In this document: positions 54,992 through 63,313 of the stretch, one piece after another | Position numbering within the stretch: the stretch's first letter is position 1 | How the letters are laid out: every line of letters begins with the position of its first letter | Source of the DNA: Candidatus Zixiibacteriota bacterium | GTDB taxonomy: Bacteria; Zixibacteria; MSB-5A5; GN15; FEB-12 | NCBI GenBank assembly: GCA_040753875.1 | Contig: JBFMDV010000024.1 | Coordinates: 79,970 to 143,282, forward strand | Direction of reading: 5' to 3' | Length of the DNA stretch: 63,313 nt | Notes under the pieces: model-generated | What the model saw: only the letters and a program-made list of their open reading frames with translations | Database searches by the model: none | Told to the model about the DNA's origin: nothing | Translations under genes and position numbers: made by a program

Positions 54992-56641
54992 ATGAAACTG
55001 CTGCTGGCACAGCTTAATCCCGTCGTCGGGGATATTACCGGTAACATAGAACTGATCACCACAACTGCCGCCAAATGGCAGGGGAAAACCGATCTGGTGG
55101 TTTTCTCGGAACTGTTTCTTGCCGGCTATCCCCCGCGCGACCTGTTGGCCGAACCCTGGTTCGTTGACAAAGTGCAGGCTGGCGTCGCCCGGTTGATCGA
55201 CCGCAGCCGGACGTTCCCTGACACAGGAATACTCTTCGGCGCGCCGATTCCCAATGCCACGGGCGCCGGGCATGGCCTGCACAACTCAGCGCTCCTGGTA
55301 CAGAACGGACACCTCCTGTTCACCCAGCACAAATCGCTGCTCCCCACCTATGATGTTTTCGATGAGGACCGCTATTTCGACCCGGCGCGAAGTATCAGCG
55401 TGACGACCTTCAAAGACATCAGGCTTGGCATCTCTGTCTGCGAAGATGCCTGGAATGATCTGGAACTCTGGCACCGCCGGATGTACCCATTCGATCCCAT
55501 TACCGAGTTGGCGCGGCAGGGGGCACAACTCCTGGTCAACATCTCTGCATCGCCGTTCTTTCTTGGCAAGGAGGCGATCCGATACCGGCTCATTCAGAAC
55601 CATGCCCGTAACCATGGCCTGCCCTTCCTGTTTGTGAATCAGGTGGGCGGCAACGACGATCTGATTTTCGATGGCCGCAGCATGGTGTTTGACGGCCGCG
55701 GCGAGCCGATTGCGATTCTTCCCTCGTTTCACTGCCAGGAGTCGCTCATCGATACCAACGCTGTTGGAAGTCCCGCCAATTTCCATGAGCAGACTCGCAT
55801 GCAGTCGCTGTACGATGCTCTGGTTCTCGGCACCGGCGATTACATGCGAAAATGCGGTTTCAAAAAAGCTGTGATCGGGCTGTCCGGAGGGATCGACTCT
55901 GCCATTGTCGCCTGCGTCGCCGTTTCGGCGATCGGCAAAGAGAATGTACTCGGCGTGGCTATGCCCTCCATGTACTCGGCCTCCATCAGCACCAACCTTG
56001 CGCGGAAACTCGCGGAAAATCTGGGGATCGAATTCCGGGTGATTCCCATAACCGACCTGTACAACAGCTATCTGAAACAACTGAAACCGGAATTGAACAG
56101 AGCGCCCGGCTCCGAGGGCACCACCTTTGAGAATCTTCAGGCTCGCATTCGCGGCAACATCCTCATGTCCTTTTCCAATCAATTCGGCTCAATGGTTCTT
56201 TCGACCGGCAATAAAAGCGAATTCGCCACCGGCTACTGCACGCTCTACGGTGATATGGCGGGCGGGCTGGCAATTATCTCCGATGTCCCCAAAACCATGA
56301 TTTACGAGCTGGCGCGGTATATCAACCGGGAGAAAGAGATTATCCCCGACGGCATTATCACTCGCCCTCCGACCGCCGAGCTAAAACCCAACCAGACCGA
56401 TCAGGACACCTTGCCCGAATATGCGGTTCTTGATGCCATCTTACATGAGTATATCGAACAACATCGATCCTCGGAGCAGATCGTGGCGAAAGGATTTGAC
56501 CGCGCGACTGTTGACTGGGTCATCAAGACTGTCAACCGGAACGAATACAAACGCCGCCAAGCCGCGCCGGGTCTCAAGGTGACCACGCGTGCCTTCGGTG
56601 TCGGCCGCCGCATGCCCTTGGCCGCCAAACCGGACCCGTGA
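54992..56641 (+). CDS. nadE: Glutamine-hydrolysing NAD+ synthetase
   Basis: 549 residues from ATG 54992; the frame runs back to 54887 but the protein family starts here. The N-terminal nitrilase-fold glutaminase has its catalytic Glu in VVFSELFLAGYPPRDL and Cys in LGISVCEDAWND. The C-terminal synthetase has the PP-loop GLSGGIDSAIVACVAV and STGNKSEFATGYCTLYGDMAGG. It amidates nicotinic acid adenine dinucleotide, supplying NAD+ for the redox enzymes here. The ~155 bases upstream hold no clear plus-strand promoter. Confidence 0.96.
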   Translation: MKLLLAQLNPVVGDITGNIELITTTAAKWQGKTDLVVFSELFLAGYPPRDLLAEPWFVDKVQAGVARLIDRSRTFPDTGILFGAPIPNATGAGHGLHNSALLVQNGHLLFTQHKSLLPTYDVFDEDRYFDPARSISVTTFKDIRLGISVCEDAWNDLELWHRRMYPFDPITELARQGAQLLVNISASPFFLGKEAIRYRLIQNHARNHGLPFLFVNQVGGNDDLIFDGRSMVFDGRGEPIAILPSFHCQESLIDTNAVGSPANFHEQTRMQSLYDALVLGTGDYMRKCGFKKAVIGLSGGIDSAIVACVAVSAIGKENVLGVAMPSMYSASISTNLARKLAENLGIEFRVIPITDLYNSYLKQLKPELNRAPGSEGTTFENLQARIRGNILMSFSNQFGSMVLSTGNKSEFATGYCTLYGDMAGGLAIISDVPKTMIYELARYINREKEIIPDGIITRPPTAELKPNQTDQDTLPEYAVLDAILHEYIEQHRSSEQIVAKGFDRATVDWVIKTVNRNEYKRRQAAPGLKVTTRAFGVGRRMPLAAKPDP

Positions 56642-56656
56642 CAAGAGGTTGCGGAG

Positions 56657-57289
56657 GTGACTGAGTATTCTTACTACGTTTACGATGGGAGGGTGGAGTC
56701 CTTCCGTGGTGAACATGGCTTTCTTGCAAATGTACCGCCCTTTATCATGGTGGAGATCAGATACATTGCGTCTGTTCAGTACGCCAATCACCTCAAAACT
56801 CTTCTTGAGAGATCCAATTCACAGAAGATACTGTTGTCCTGTGACCTCCTCGACTCCAAACGTTCAAAGGCTGTCGAGTCATTTACATCCCTCCCCGGCA
56901 TCTCGCGACACGGATTTGCTGCGGTGCTGGATTCGTCACGATGTAGTATTGACCTCGCGGTCGACAGCGCTGTTCGTTTTGGTCAGTGGGAGTACTGGAT
57001 TTATGGCTGTTTATCTGAAGCAAATGTGCCTCAAGCGCTTGAGGCTCTTTCTTCCTCAGAGTCAGAGTGGGATCTCGCACGAACAGGCCTCTTCGATTTC
57101 CTTGTGAATTGGAGTTATGATGATCAGTCATTCTTCATTTGGGAGTTCCGCGAGGATAGATGCGAGGCCCTGCTTCAGTTTCTTGAAATAGAGCTTTCAC
57201 TGAAACGTGCTCACCCTATTGACACCTCCGTCGACAGGCCCGCACCATACGGATATGGTTGGATATTCAAGTTGTTTGGGAAGAAGTAA
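56657..57289 (+). CDS. Hypothetical protein (210 aa)
   Basis: A GTG-initiated ORF just after nadE, with GCGGAG directly before it. It is rich in Ser, Leu and aromatic residues, ends FKLFGKK, and has no signal or membrane segment. I do not recognise a family. A later in-frame ATG near 56747 (MVEIRYIASVQYANHLK) could be the real start. Codon use is less G+C-biased than in its neighbours, which may point to a recent arrival. Treat as probable but unproven. Confidence 0.45.
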   Translation: MTEYSYYVYDGRVESFRGEHGFLANVPPFIMVEIRYIASVQYANHLKTLLERSNSQKILLSCDLLDSKRSKAVESFTSLPGISRHGFAAVLDSSRCSIDLAVDSAVRFGQWEYWIYGCLSEANVPQALEALSSSESEWDLARTGLFDFLVNWSYDDQSFFIWEFREDRCEALLQFLEIELSLKRAHPIDTSVDRPAPYGYGWIFKLFGKK

Positions 57290-57603
57290 GCTTGTTTCCT
57301 AAAAGGTCGGGCATTGTTGAGATTCAGACCGGCGACATGCTTGACAGCGTGTGTTTCCCCTTCACCTATTATACACTTTCCCTACAACTTCCCCTCTAAT
57401 CGCCAGCGCTCTTCTCTTTTTGGATAAGGAGAAGGAACACCCATGCTGAGAAATTTGGAAAAGCCCCTTCGTGATTCTACTCCCAATAAATTCGTGGACT
57501 GTTGTACGCCGATTCTCGTTCTGACCAGAACGGCCTGCAAGAAATAAAAAAAATGACAAAACGAACCCAATGCCCCATTGTGCCGCAATGACTTGACATC
57601 GAT
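57290..57603. other. Intergenic stretch with no visible gene
   Basis: About 310 bases of lower G+C sequence. Short minus-strand frames exist, but none has a ribosome site or recognisable domain. I see no RNA or terminator with confidence. Confidence 0.4.
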
Positions 57604-57787
57604 GGCGAAGAAAAACGAACCCAACTGTAGGCCGTCATGCACAACACACCACTCGGTGTATCCCAGCCAACGGCTGGGTCCGGAACATACTCCATTTCCC
57701 CGTGCAGTCAATTACTGGCATGACGCTACGGGAGTCAATTATGGTGAGTTTACAGGTGTGAAAAGAGTAGTGATTCTGAAAGAATGA
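57604..57787 (+). CDS. Possible small protein (60 aa)
   Basis: An ATG frame with a basic N terminus and a plausible C-terminal sequence (AVNYWHDATGVNYGEFTGV, then KRVVILKE). It ends right before the maturation protease gene on the opposite strand. There is no Shine-Dalgarno and no recognised family, so it could be the degraded remnant of a larger gene. Confidence 0.25.
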
Positions 57788-58252
57788 CTATCCGCGCGCC
57801 ATCCAATCCGTCACGATCGTCACCGCTTCATCCAATGCGGCCTCCACCGGCGGCGTGAGTTGCTCACTCAACGTATGCACGTCCTGTGCCTCCACCGCCA
57901 GCACGGAGATTTCGGTCGGCATGTTCAGCCCAAGCTCTTTCCCGAGGGCAACCGCAGTGGGCAGACTCATTTGGTGGCTGTTGATCAAGCCGCGCGATGG
58001 CGTCAATGCCCCCGCGGCAAACAGATGTAATTTCCCGGGAGGGGCATTGCCCGTGATAATCGTGTCGACCACGAGGACACGCTTCCGGTCTCTTAGCAGA
58101 TCGAGCAGCGCAAACCCGGCTGTCGCCGCAAACAGCACCTCGGTCCCATTCTCGGCGTGGCCGTTACTGGTCAGCCGGTCTGCCACTGCCGCCCCGAATG
58201 CGTCATCGGAGCGGACCTCGTTGCCGAGGCACAGGACCAGCGAGGGTTTCAC
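57788..58252 (-). CDS. [NiFe]-hydrogenase maturation endopeptidase (Mvh locus)
   Basis: 154 residues. LVLCLGNEVRSDDAFGAAVAD carries the Ni-binding Glu/Asp, followed by VLVVDTIITG, GKLHLFAAGALT, SHQMSLPTAVALG and AVEAQDVHT. It shares four bases with the large-subunit gene (ATGA). It is the probable protease for the group 3c large subunit; it is not the same gene as the 3b protease. Confidence 0.88.
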   Translation of the reverse strand: MKPSLVLCLGNEVRSDDAFGAAVADRLTSNGHAENGTEVLFAATAGFALLDLLRDRKRVLVVDTIITGNAPPGKLHLFAAGALTPSRGLINSHQMSLPTAVALGKELGLNMPTEISVLAVEAQDVHTLSEQLTPPVEAALDEAVTIVTDWMARG

Positions 58253-59733
58253 ATATGTCTCCGTACGGTGTCGATTACATCGCCACTGGAGGCGTCATGC
58301 ACGATGATCTCCATCGGCATCTCACCGGGCAGTGTGTGCGTGGCGCAGCCAAAGCAGGGGTCGTAGGCCCGGAACGCCATCTCGATTTTGTTGAGCGTCC
58401 CATTCGTGATTGGTTGACCTTTCTTGATCAACCCTTCCGCCGCCTTCTTGATCGACATGCTGATCGGCGCATTGTTGTTGGTGGTGCCGACGATCAAGTT
58501 AGCTTCGGTAATGATGCCGTTCTTGTCGGTCTTGTAATGGTGTGTCAATGTCCCACGCGGCGCTTCCACGATACCGACCCCTTCGCCGACAATGCCGGTC
58601 GGCGGATCGAGCACGTGGTCCGAAATGATCACGTCGTCCTTGGCTTGCTGAAGCACCGCTTCGCACGCGAACACCAGTTCGACCACGCGCGCCCAGTGAG
58701 TCGCAAGAGTCGAATGCACCGGCGTCTTGCCTGATCTGTCTCCGGTCAGCGTCTCGTAGAACCGTTCGTACTCCGACTGCGCCATCGGCGTGACCATGCC
58801 GTCGGAGACATTCAACCGCGAAAGCGGCGACGCTTTGTACACGCCGGACTCCATACCGTCCACAAATCCCTTCCACCCAACCTTCTTGAGGAACGGATAC
58901 TTGAGATAACTGTACGGCTCCACATGCTCGGCCACATACTGCAAATAATCTTTCGGCTCATACTCGGCGTGCTTGCTGCCGTCGGGCGCGGTCACCCGCA
59001 CCTTACCGTCATAAAACGTCACTTTGCCGTTGGCATCCACCAGTCCCATGTTGTAGGTCTTGTGGGTGTAGGTATCGGACAGGATGAGATCGACATACGC
59101 CTTGTTGGCCAGAACAATATCATTGAAAACCTTGATCGTGAACTTGGCGAACTCCACCATCTGTTCGCCCAGCCTGATGATCTCCTGCTGTTCCTCTTTG
59201 GTTATCCGCTTGGACAGACCGCCCGGCAACGATGTGACCGGATGGACTTTCTTCCCACCGATGATCTCCACTATCCGCTGTCCGGCGGCACGCTGTGCGA
59301 TCACTTTCTTGCCGGCATCAATGCCGACCTTCTTGATCACGCCCAGAATGTTCCGTTCTTCGGGCGGTGCGTCAGGTCCACAGACAAAATCCGGCCCGCC
59401 CAACGCATAGAAATGCGTAGTGTGGTCGCCGGCGTAAAATCCATTATACAGAAGCTCTCTCAACTTGCGAGCCGCCGATGGGATCGTCACTCCATACACG
59501 GCATCGGCTGCTTTGGCGGCCGCCATGTGGTGAGCCTCGGGGCAGACACCGCAGATGCGAGTCGTGATACGGCACATCTCCTCGACTGGTCTCCCCTGGC
59601 AGAACTTCTCGAAACCGCGAAGCTCCGGAATCTGGAAATAGCAGTTCGCCAGTTCCCCATCGTCGTTGACGAACAGATGAATCTTCCCGTGCCCTTCCAG
59701 GCGCGTTATCGGATCGATGATTATCTGTTTCAT
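58249..59733 (-). CDS. mvhA: Group 3c (Mvh-type) [NiFe]-hydrogenase large subunit
   Basis: 494 residues. The Ni-Fe ligands are in RICGVCPEAHHMAA (L1) and DPCFGCATH (L2). The residues after the L2 His (TLPGEMPMEIIVHDASSGD onward) are an unusually long tail of ~29 residues that would be removed by the protease. A ferredoxin- and heterodisulfide reductase-linked uptake enzyme in methanogens; bacterial copies pair with HdrA-like proteins. It overlaps mvhG by four bases. Confidence 0.92.
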   Translation of the reverse strand: MKQIIIDPITRLEGHGKIHLFVNDDGELANCYFQIPELRGFEKFCQGRPVEEMCRITTRICGVCPEAHHMAAAKAADAVYGVTIPSAARKLRELLYNGFYAGDHTTHFYALGGPDFVCGPDAPPEERNILGVIKKVGIDAGKKVIAQRAAGQRIVEIIGGKKVHPVTSLPGGLSKRITKEEQQEIIRLGEQMVEFAKFTIKVFNDIVLANKAYVDLILSDTYTHKTYNMGLVDANGKVTFYDGKVRVTAPDGSKHAEYEPKDYLQYVAEHVEPYSYLKYPFLKKVGWKGFVDGMESGVYKASPLSRLNVSDGMVTPMAQSEYERFYETLTGDRSGKTPVHSTLATHWARVVELVFACEAVLQQAKDDVIISDHVLDPPTGIVGEGVGIVEAPRGTLTHHYKTDKNGIITEANLIVGTTNNNAPISMSIKKAAEGLIKKGQPITNGTLNKIEMAFRAYDPCFGCATHTLPGEMPMEIIVHDASSGDVIDTVRRHM

Positions 59734-60701
59734 GATTGCACTCTCCGGAGCATCGAATCAGGGAGGCTGAAACGATAAAATGTCCCAACCGGATCGGCGA
59801 TACCATCGATGATCTTCGCGGTCTCATCAGGATCGAGAGAGTCGATAACGCTGGCGACCGCGGATGCCATTTTTGCCCCCTGATCGCGTACGTTGGAGGG
59901 GAGGCCATAGCAGCCGCGGCACGGCACGCCTGCGCTGACGCACTTGGCACCGCATCCCGCTCTCGTTGCCGGACCCATGCAGAGTATCCCCTGCTCCATC
60001 AGGCACAGGTCGGGGTCGGTGACCTTTTCAAACGGGCGAACAAACTGTTTGATCTTTTTGACATTCTTCTGTCGTTTGCATTCATCGCAGCAACTCTTTT
60101 CGCTCGCCCCCAGGATCGTCCCTTTCGGCGGCAGCGGCTTGCCGTTGGCGATAATGTCGATCACAGCCGTCACCACGGCCGCTATCTGATCCGATTGCGG
60201 CGGACAGCCCGGTATGCTGTAGTCGACATCAACCACCTGTCGAAGCGTCCTGACGGTATTCCACAGATTCGGAATATGCAGTGTTCCCTCCGGAACCTCG
60301 ACTTCGGGCTGCGGCATGACACTATTGGGATTGTCTGTCGAGGGAGACTGCCTGTACGCATATTCCATGATCGATCTCTTATCATAGAAATTGGCCAGCC
60401 CCGGAATGCACCCCTCGTGGGCACAGCTACCGAATGCGCACATCAGCAGCGACTTTTGTCGAAGCAACCGTGCGATCTCATAGTTCTCATCGCTGCGAAT
60501 AGCCCCATTGAACAATGTCAGCGTGATGGACCGATCTTCCATCCTGCGAATATCGTCATACTTGAAATCGGTAGCGCATGGCCAGAAGACGATGTCGAAA
60601 AAGGCCGCGACATCCAGGATCTTGTCCTCGATATCAAGGATGGCGATGTCGCAGCCGCCGTACGATGCGGCCCAATATATGGCCAGCTTCGGTTTCGCCA
60701 T
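59730..60701 (-). CDS. mvhG: Group 3c [NiFe]-hydrogenase small subunit
   Basis: 323 residues. It begins MAKPKLAIYWAASYGGCDIA, the usual Mvh/Frh-type form in which the first Cys pair is ASYGGCD. The proximal and medial cluster Cys are in CAFGSCAHEGCIPG, YSIPGCPPQ, CCDECKRQK, CLMEQGILCMGPATRAGCG and CRGCYG. It is linked to mvhD three bases away. Confidence 0.92.
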   Translation of the reverse strand: MAKPKLAIYWAASYGGCDIAILDIEDKILDVAAFFDIVFWPCATDFKYDDIRRMEDRSITLTLFNGAIRSDENYEIARLLRQKSLLMCAFGSCAHEGCIPGLANFYDKRSIMEYAYRQSPSTDNPNSVMPQPEVEVPEGTLHIPNLWNTVRTLRQVVDVDYSIPGCPPQSDQIAAVVTAVIDIIANGKPLPPKGTILGASEKSCCDECKRQKNVKKIKQFVRPFEKVTDPDLCLMEQGILCMGPATRAGCGAKCVSAGVPCRGCYGLPSNVRDQGAKMASAVASVIDSLDPDETAKIIDGIADPVGTFYRFSLPDSMLRRVQS

Positions 60702-60704
60702 GAT

Positions 60705-61163
60705 CTACTCCTTCCCCGCCCCAGTGTACTCCTGCGCAGCCGCGGGTTCAAACGCCCACTCCTTGAGTTGCATTGGTCCGAGCGCCCGGATTTGCTGCGT
60801 GAATTCGGTGACAACCTCCTGAAAGCGCGCCCCTTCGGAGGCGGACACCCACTCGAGGCGGAGCCGGTTCGGATCGATCCCCATCCCTTGCAGGATCTTC
60901 TTCGTGATCGGAAGTCTTCGCATACACTTGTGGTTTCCCTCGACGTAATGACAGTCGCCGAAATGACAGCCACAAATGAGCACTCCGTCCGCCCCATTGC
61001 GGAACGAATCCAGCACGAACCCGGGATCCACGCGGCCCGAGCACATCACCCGGATTGTCAGAACATTGGGTGGATATTTCATGCGGGAAGTGCCGGCCAG
61101 GTCGGCCCCGGTGTAGCTGCACCAATTGCACAGAAACCCGACTATTCGTGGTTCGAAACTCAT
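60705..61163 (-). CDS. mvhD: MvhD-like [2Fe-2S] electron-transfer subunit
   Basis: 152 residues from ATG 61163, which overlaps the HdrA stop (ATGA in the shifted frame). The hallmark motifs are VGFLCNWCSYTGADLAGTSR, IRVMCSGRVDPGFVLDSF and GVLICGCHFGDCHYVEGNHK. It passes electrons from the hydrogenase to HdrA. The longer open frame that joins it to HdrA is a frameshift artefact. Confidence 0.9.
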   Translation of the reverse strand: MSFEPRIVGFLCNWCSYTGADLAGTSRMKYPPNVLTIRVMCSGRVDPGFVLDSFRNGADGVLICGCHFGDCHYVEGNHKCMRRLPITKKILQGMGIDPNRLRLEWVSASEGARFQEVVTEFTQQIRALGPMQLKEWAFEPAAAQEYTGAGKE

Positions 61164-62921
61164 GCCAGCATCCCTTCGATCTGCGCATATATCTGTTCGT
61201 CTGTGAAATGGCGTGCCTTGATCGCGCCGCTCGGACAGGCGGCGGCAGGTGCCGCAGGCTTTGCACAACGCCGAGTTGATCACGCTGACGCGTTTACTTT
61301 CGTCGTAGGAGATAGCCGTGTACGGACAGAGGTCGTTGCACATCTTGCAGCCGCTGCAGAACTCCTCGCGGATCTCCGCATACGCTGCATCCATGAGCAA
61401 CTCACCCAGACACATCAGTTTGGTGGCTTGCATGGCCGCCCCGGCCCCTTGCGCCACGGAGTCGGGAATGTCTTTCGCTCCCTGGCAGGCACCGGCGATA
61501 AAAACCCCGTCGGTGGTGGTCGAGACCGGTCCAAGCTTCGGATGTGCCTCGATAAACCAGCCGTCCGCGCCGGTCGAAATGTTGAACTTTCGTCCCGTTT
61601 CCTTGGCATCCTGTCGAGCCTGGAGCGCCGTGCAGAGGATCACCATATCCACCGGCACCTCGCGCCACTTGCCGATGAGCGTGTCCTCGCACTGGATCAG
61701 GAGATGCCCTTCATCACCTCTGCGGAAACCGGCCGGGACCACCTCGGCCCCTTTGCCGCGAATGACATTCACGCCTTCATCGAGGATGCGATGATAGAAC
61801 TCCTCGTACCCTTTGCCGAAACTGCGCATGTCGATATAGAACTGGTACACTTCTGCGCTCGTCTTTTCTTTGACCAGATGCGAGAATTTCAGCGCATACA
61901 TACAACAGACACGGCTGCAATATTTGTTGTGGTTCTGATCGCGACTGCCGATGCAGTGCAATATGCCGATCGAGCGCGGTTCCTCGCCGTTCTCCAAAAG
62001 CACCTTGCCGCCGGTCGGGCCAGCGGCGTTGTTCATCATCTCAAACTCTTCAGCCGTGATGACATTGGGATATTTGCCGTAGCCGTATTGCTTCATGGGG
62101 GTGGGATCAAAGCTGTCAAACCCAGTCGCCATGATAACGGCGCCTACCTCGATCTCCTCGTACGTGTCGGTGCAGTGGAAATCGATCGCCTCCTTGGGAC
62201 ACGCCTCTTCGCACACCATGCAGCCACCAGTCTTGAAATGGATGCAGTTCTCGCGCTGGATGCGCGGCACGTTGGGCACTGCCTGCCGAAATGAAAGTGT
62301 GATGGCGGAATTCGGCGCCAGCGACAGTTCGCGATGATTGAGCACCCGCTCCTCGATATCCTCCATGGTGATATGCCCGGTCGGGCAGAGCTTGGCACAG
62401 GCGCCGCAGAGGATGCAGTTCTCCGATTCGAGATGGAAAGGCGTGGAGACATCACGGTGCGACCCGCGATTGACAAACGACAGCGCATGGGCCCCCACTA
62501 CTTCATCGCAGATACGAACGCAGAGTCCACACAGGATACAGGTGTAGTTGGTGCCGGTCTTCCAGCGCGGTTCGGTGATACCAAATCGCTCGGCCAGTTC
62601 CTGAAGGCGCGGATTCGGCGCGCAATTGGCCATGAGCATTTCGAGGTTGGTCCGCCGGGCCGTCACGACCCGGGGTGAGTCCGTAATGATCTGCAACCCG
62701 TCCCAGGCCGGATAGTTGCAGGCAGTGACGATCTTGTTCCACCCGCCCCCGTTTGCGCGCGCTTCGACGGCACAGATGCGGCAGGCCGCATACGGCGTCA
62801 TGTACGGATAGTAACAGAGCGTCGGTATGTCGATACCCAACTGCCGGGCTGCCTCGAGTACGTACGAACCCTCTTCAACTTCGATCAACCGACCGTCGAT
62901 GGTTATCTTCACGTTAGCCAT
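61160..62921 (-). CDS. hdrA: HdrA-like FAD/Fe-S subunit, frameshifted near its 3' end
   Basis: Residues 1-85 are a NuoG-type [2Fe-2S] domain (TLCYYPYMTPYAACRIC). Residues ~127-180 are two [4Fe-4S] sites (CILCGLCVRIC, CILCGACAKLCP). From ~200 on it matches HdrA (FRQAVPNVPRIQRENC, CMVCEEACPKEAIDF, MATGFDSFDP, GVFIAGACQGAKDIPDSVAQG) and ends with ferredoxin sites (CSGCKMCNDLCP; CKACGTC). The N-terminal GxGxxG Rossmann loop of HdrA is not visible. At 61240-61247 the frame shifts by two bases: the annotated frame continues RRLSERRD, while the other frame gives the expected AACPSGAIKARHFTDEQIYA and a stop. A two-base deletion or sequencing error is likely. Confidence 0.85.
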
Positions 62922-62933
62922 GATCTACTGCTC

Positions 62934-63191
62934 CTACGCCACTGCCGCCGGTTCGGGTTTGGCCGGCGGACGCCAGAGTTCTCTGGCTCGTCGTTGGACA
63001 GCGTCGCCGGCGCCCCGTTTCACCCGCTTGATACTGTTGTGACGACACACCTGGTAGCAGGCGCCGCACTGGATGCATTTGTCCTGTATGATATAGTGCA
63101 GTTTCTTGGCCTCGCCGACTATCGCCTCTGTCGGACACGGCTTGCAGCAGGCGTGGCATCCCGTGCAGCTCTCGTCGATGGCGTGCGACAC
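62934..63191 (-). CDS. Ferredoxin-like C-terminal stub (possibly a truncated NuoF-type subunit)
   Basis: Up to 85 residues with two [4Fe-4S] sites, CTGCHACCKPCP and CIQCGACYQVCRHN, spaced as in the C-terminal ferredoxin of HydB/NuoF-like subunits in this window (compare CTGCTVCARACP...CIKCGKCFTVC). The frame is closed by a TAG a few codons upstream, inside what looks like the end of an insertion sequence. Either a small ferredoxin gene starting at GTG 63191, or the 3' end of a larger gene cut by the insertion. It lies 12 bases before hdrA. Confidence 0.55.
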   Translation of the reverse strand: MSHAIDESCTGCHACCKPCPTEAIVGEAKKLHYIIQDKCIQCGACYQVCRHNSIKRVKRGAGDAVQRRARELWRPPAKPEPAAVA

Positions 63192-63313
63192 TAGAACCTA
63201 TCTCAAAATCAGTTTTTGATTTGTCATCGTGAAGAGCGTGGCGATATTTCGTCATGGCGATCACGTTAAGCGATGCCCAATGGGAGAAGATTCGACGGCA
63301 TTTCCCGGAAGAG
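63192..63313 (+). mobile_element. Probable IS5-like insertion sequence, left end and start of transposase
   Basis: From ATG 63254 a frame runs off the window reading AITLSDAQWEKIRRHFPEE, the typical N terminus of IS5/DUF4096 transposases (LTDAQWERIRPLLP). The 60 bases before it are A/T-rich and lack coding on the minus strand. A TAG/CTAG-like junction at about 63189-63194 may be the target site. Only the first end is in view. Confidence 0.65.

Noticed and set aside
59736-62294. An 852-codon open frame on the plus strand
   Set aside because: It is the shadow of mvhG, mvhD and hdrA on the other strand. Its composition is Arg/His-rich with no domain; the long open length comes from G+C-rich codon bias.
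60705-62921. A single 738-residue HdrA-MvhD fusion protein
   Set aside because: The joining segment is unlike either family, while the alternative frame restores the ferredoxin motif, a proper HdrA end and an overlapping MvhD start. A frameshift explains it better.

Overview
This window looks like a chromosome fragment from a Gram-negative, anaerobic, FCB-type bacterium, with Zixibacteria-like lineages the best guess. The signs are two secreted proteins with dockerin-like Ca-binding segments, one ending in a T9SS/FlgD-type tail (motif NYPNPFN), a multi-PKD lipoprotein, an omptin-like outer-membrane protease, and many modular flavin/Fe-S hydrogenase and electron-bifurcation genes. The taxonomy is an inference; there is no rRNA here.

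Layout. 0-5.1 kb: an ECF-type sigma factor and zinc-finger anti-sigma (minus), diverging from a PKD/CARDB lipoprotein and a small exported membrane protein (plus). 5.1-12.7 kb: a complete trpEGDCFBA operon plus a DAHP synthase, preceded by a textbook attenuator (leader peptide with a Trp-Ser-Trp-Trp run, competing hairpins, U-tract terminator). 12.7-23.1 kb (minus): a nine-gene operon of a zinc-ribbon protein, two DRTGG proteins (one fused to an anti-sigma-type ATPase), an [FeFe]-hydrogenase-like HydS protein with an altered H-cluster site, NuoE/F/G-like subunits, and NfnA and NfnB. 23.3 kb: tRNA-Gln(CTG). 23.5-35.1 kb (minus): an eleven-gene carbon operon (queG, rpe, pgi, tkt, gnd, zwf, opcA, ybjQ-like, pgl, glk-like, thiN) covering the NADPH-making oxidative pentose phosphate route. 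35.2-41.9 kb (plus): a strong promoter overlapped by a Rex-like operator, a protein of two Lrp/AsnC ligand-binding domains without HTH, and a NuoE/NuoF/(GltD-NuoG fusion) set resembling a Stn-type bifurcating transhydrogenase. 42-49.6 kb: ornithine aminotransferase, a DMT-family exporter, secreted cohesin/dockerin-type proteins and the omptin. 49.7-54.8 kb (minus): a group 3b NADP-linked [NiFe] hydrogenase with a cNMP-binding protein and maturation protease. 55-57.8 kb: glutamine-dependent NAD synthetase and two weak or unknown ORFs. 57.8-63.3 kb (minus): a group 3c Mvh-type [NiFe] hydrogenase with MvhD and a frameshifted HdrA-like subunit, then a ferredoxin-like stub that ends at an insertion-sequence-like sequence.

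The common theme is pyridine-nucleotide and ferredoxin balance. NADPH is made by Zwf/Gnd; NAD is made by NadE; NADH, NADPH and ferredoxin can be exchanged by the Nfn-like and Stn-like complexes; and H2 is coupled to NADP(H) (3b) and to ferredoxin/Hdr (3c). The most unusual parts are the HydS/DRTGG/NuoEFG/Nfn operon, the Rex-like-operator Stn-like operon, and the HdrA-like protein that has no N-terminal Rossmann motif.
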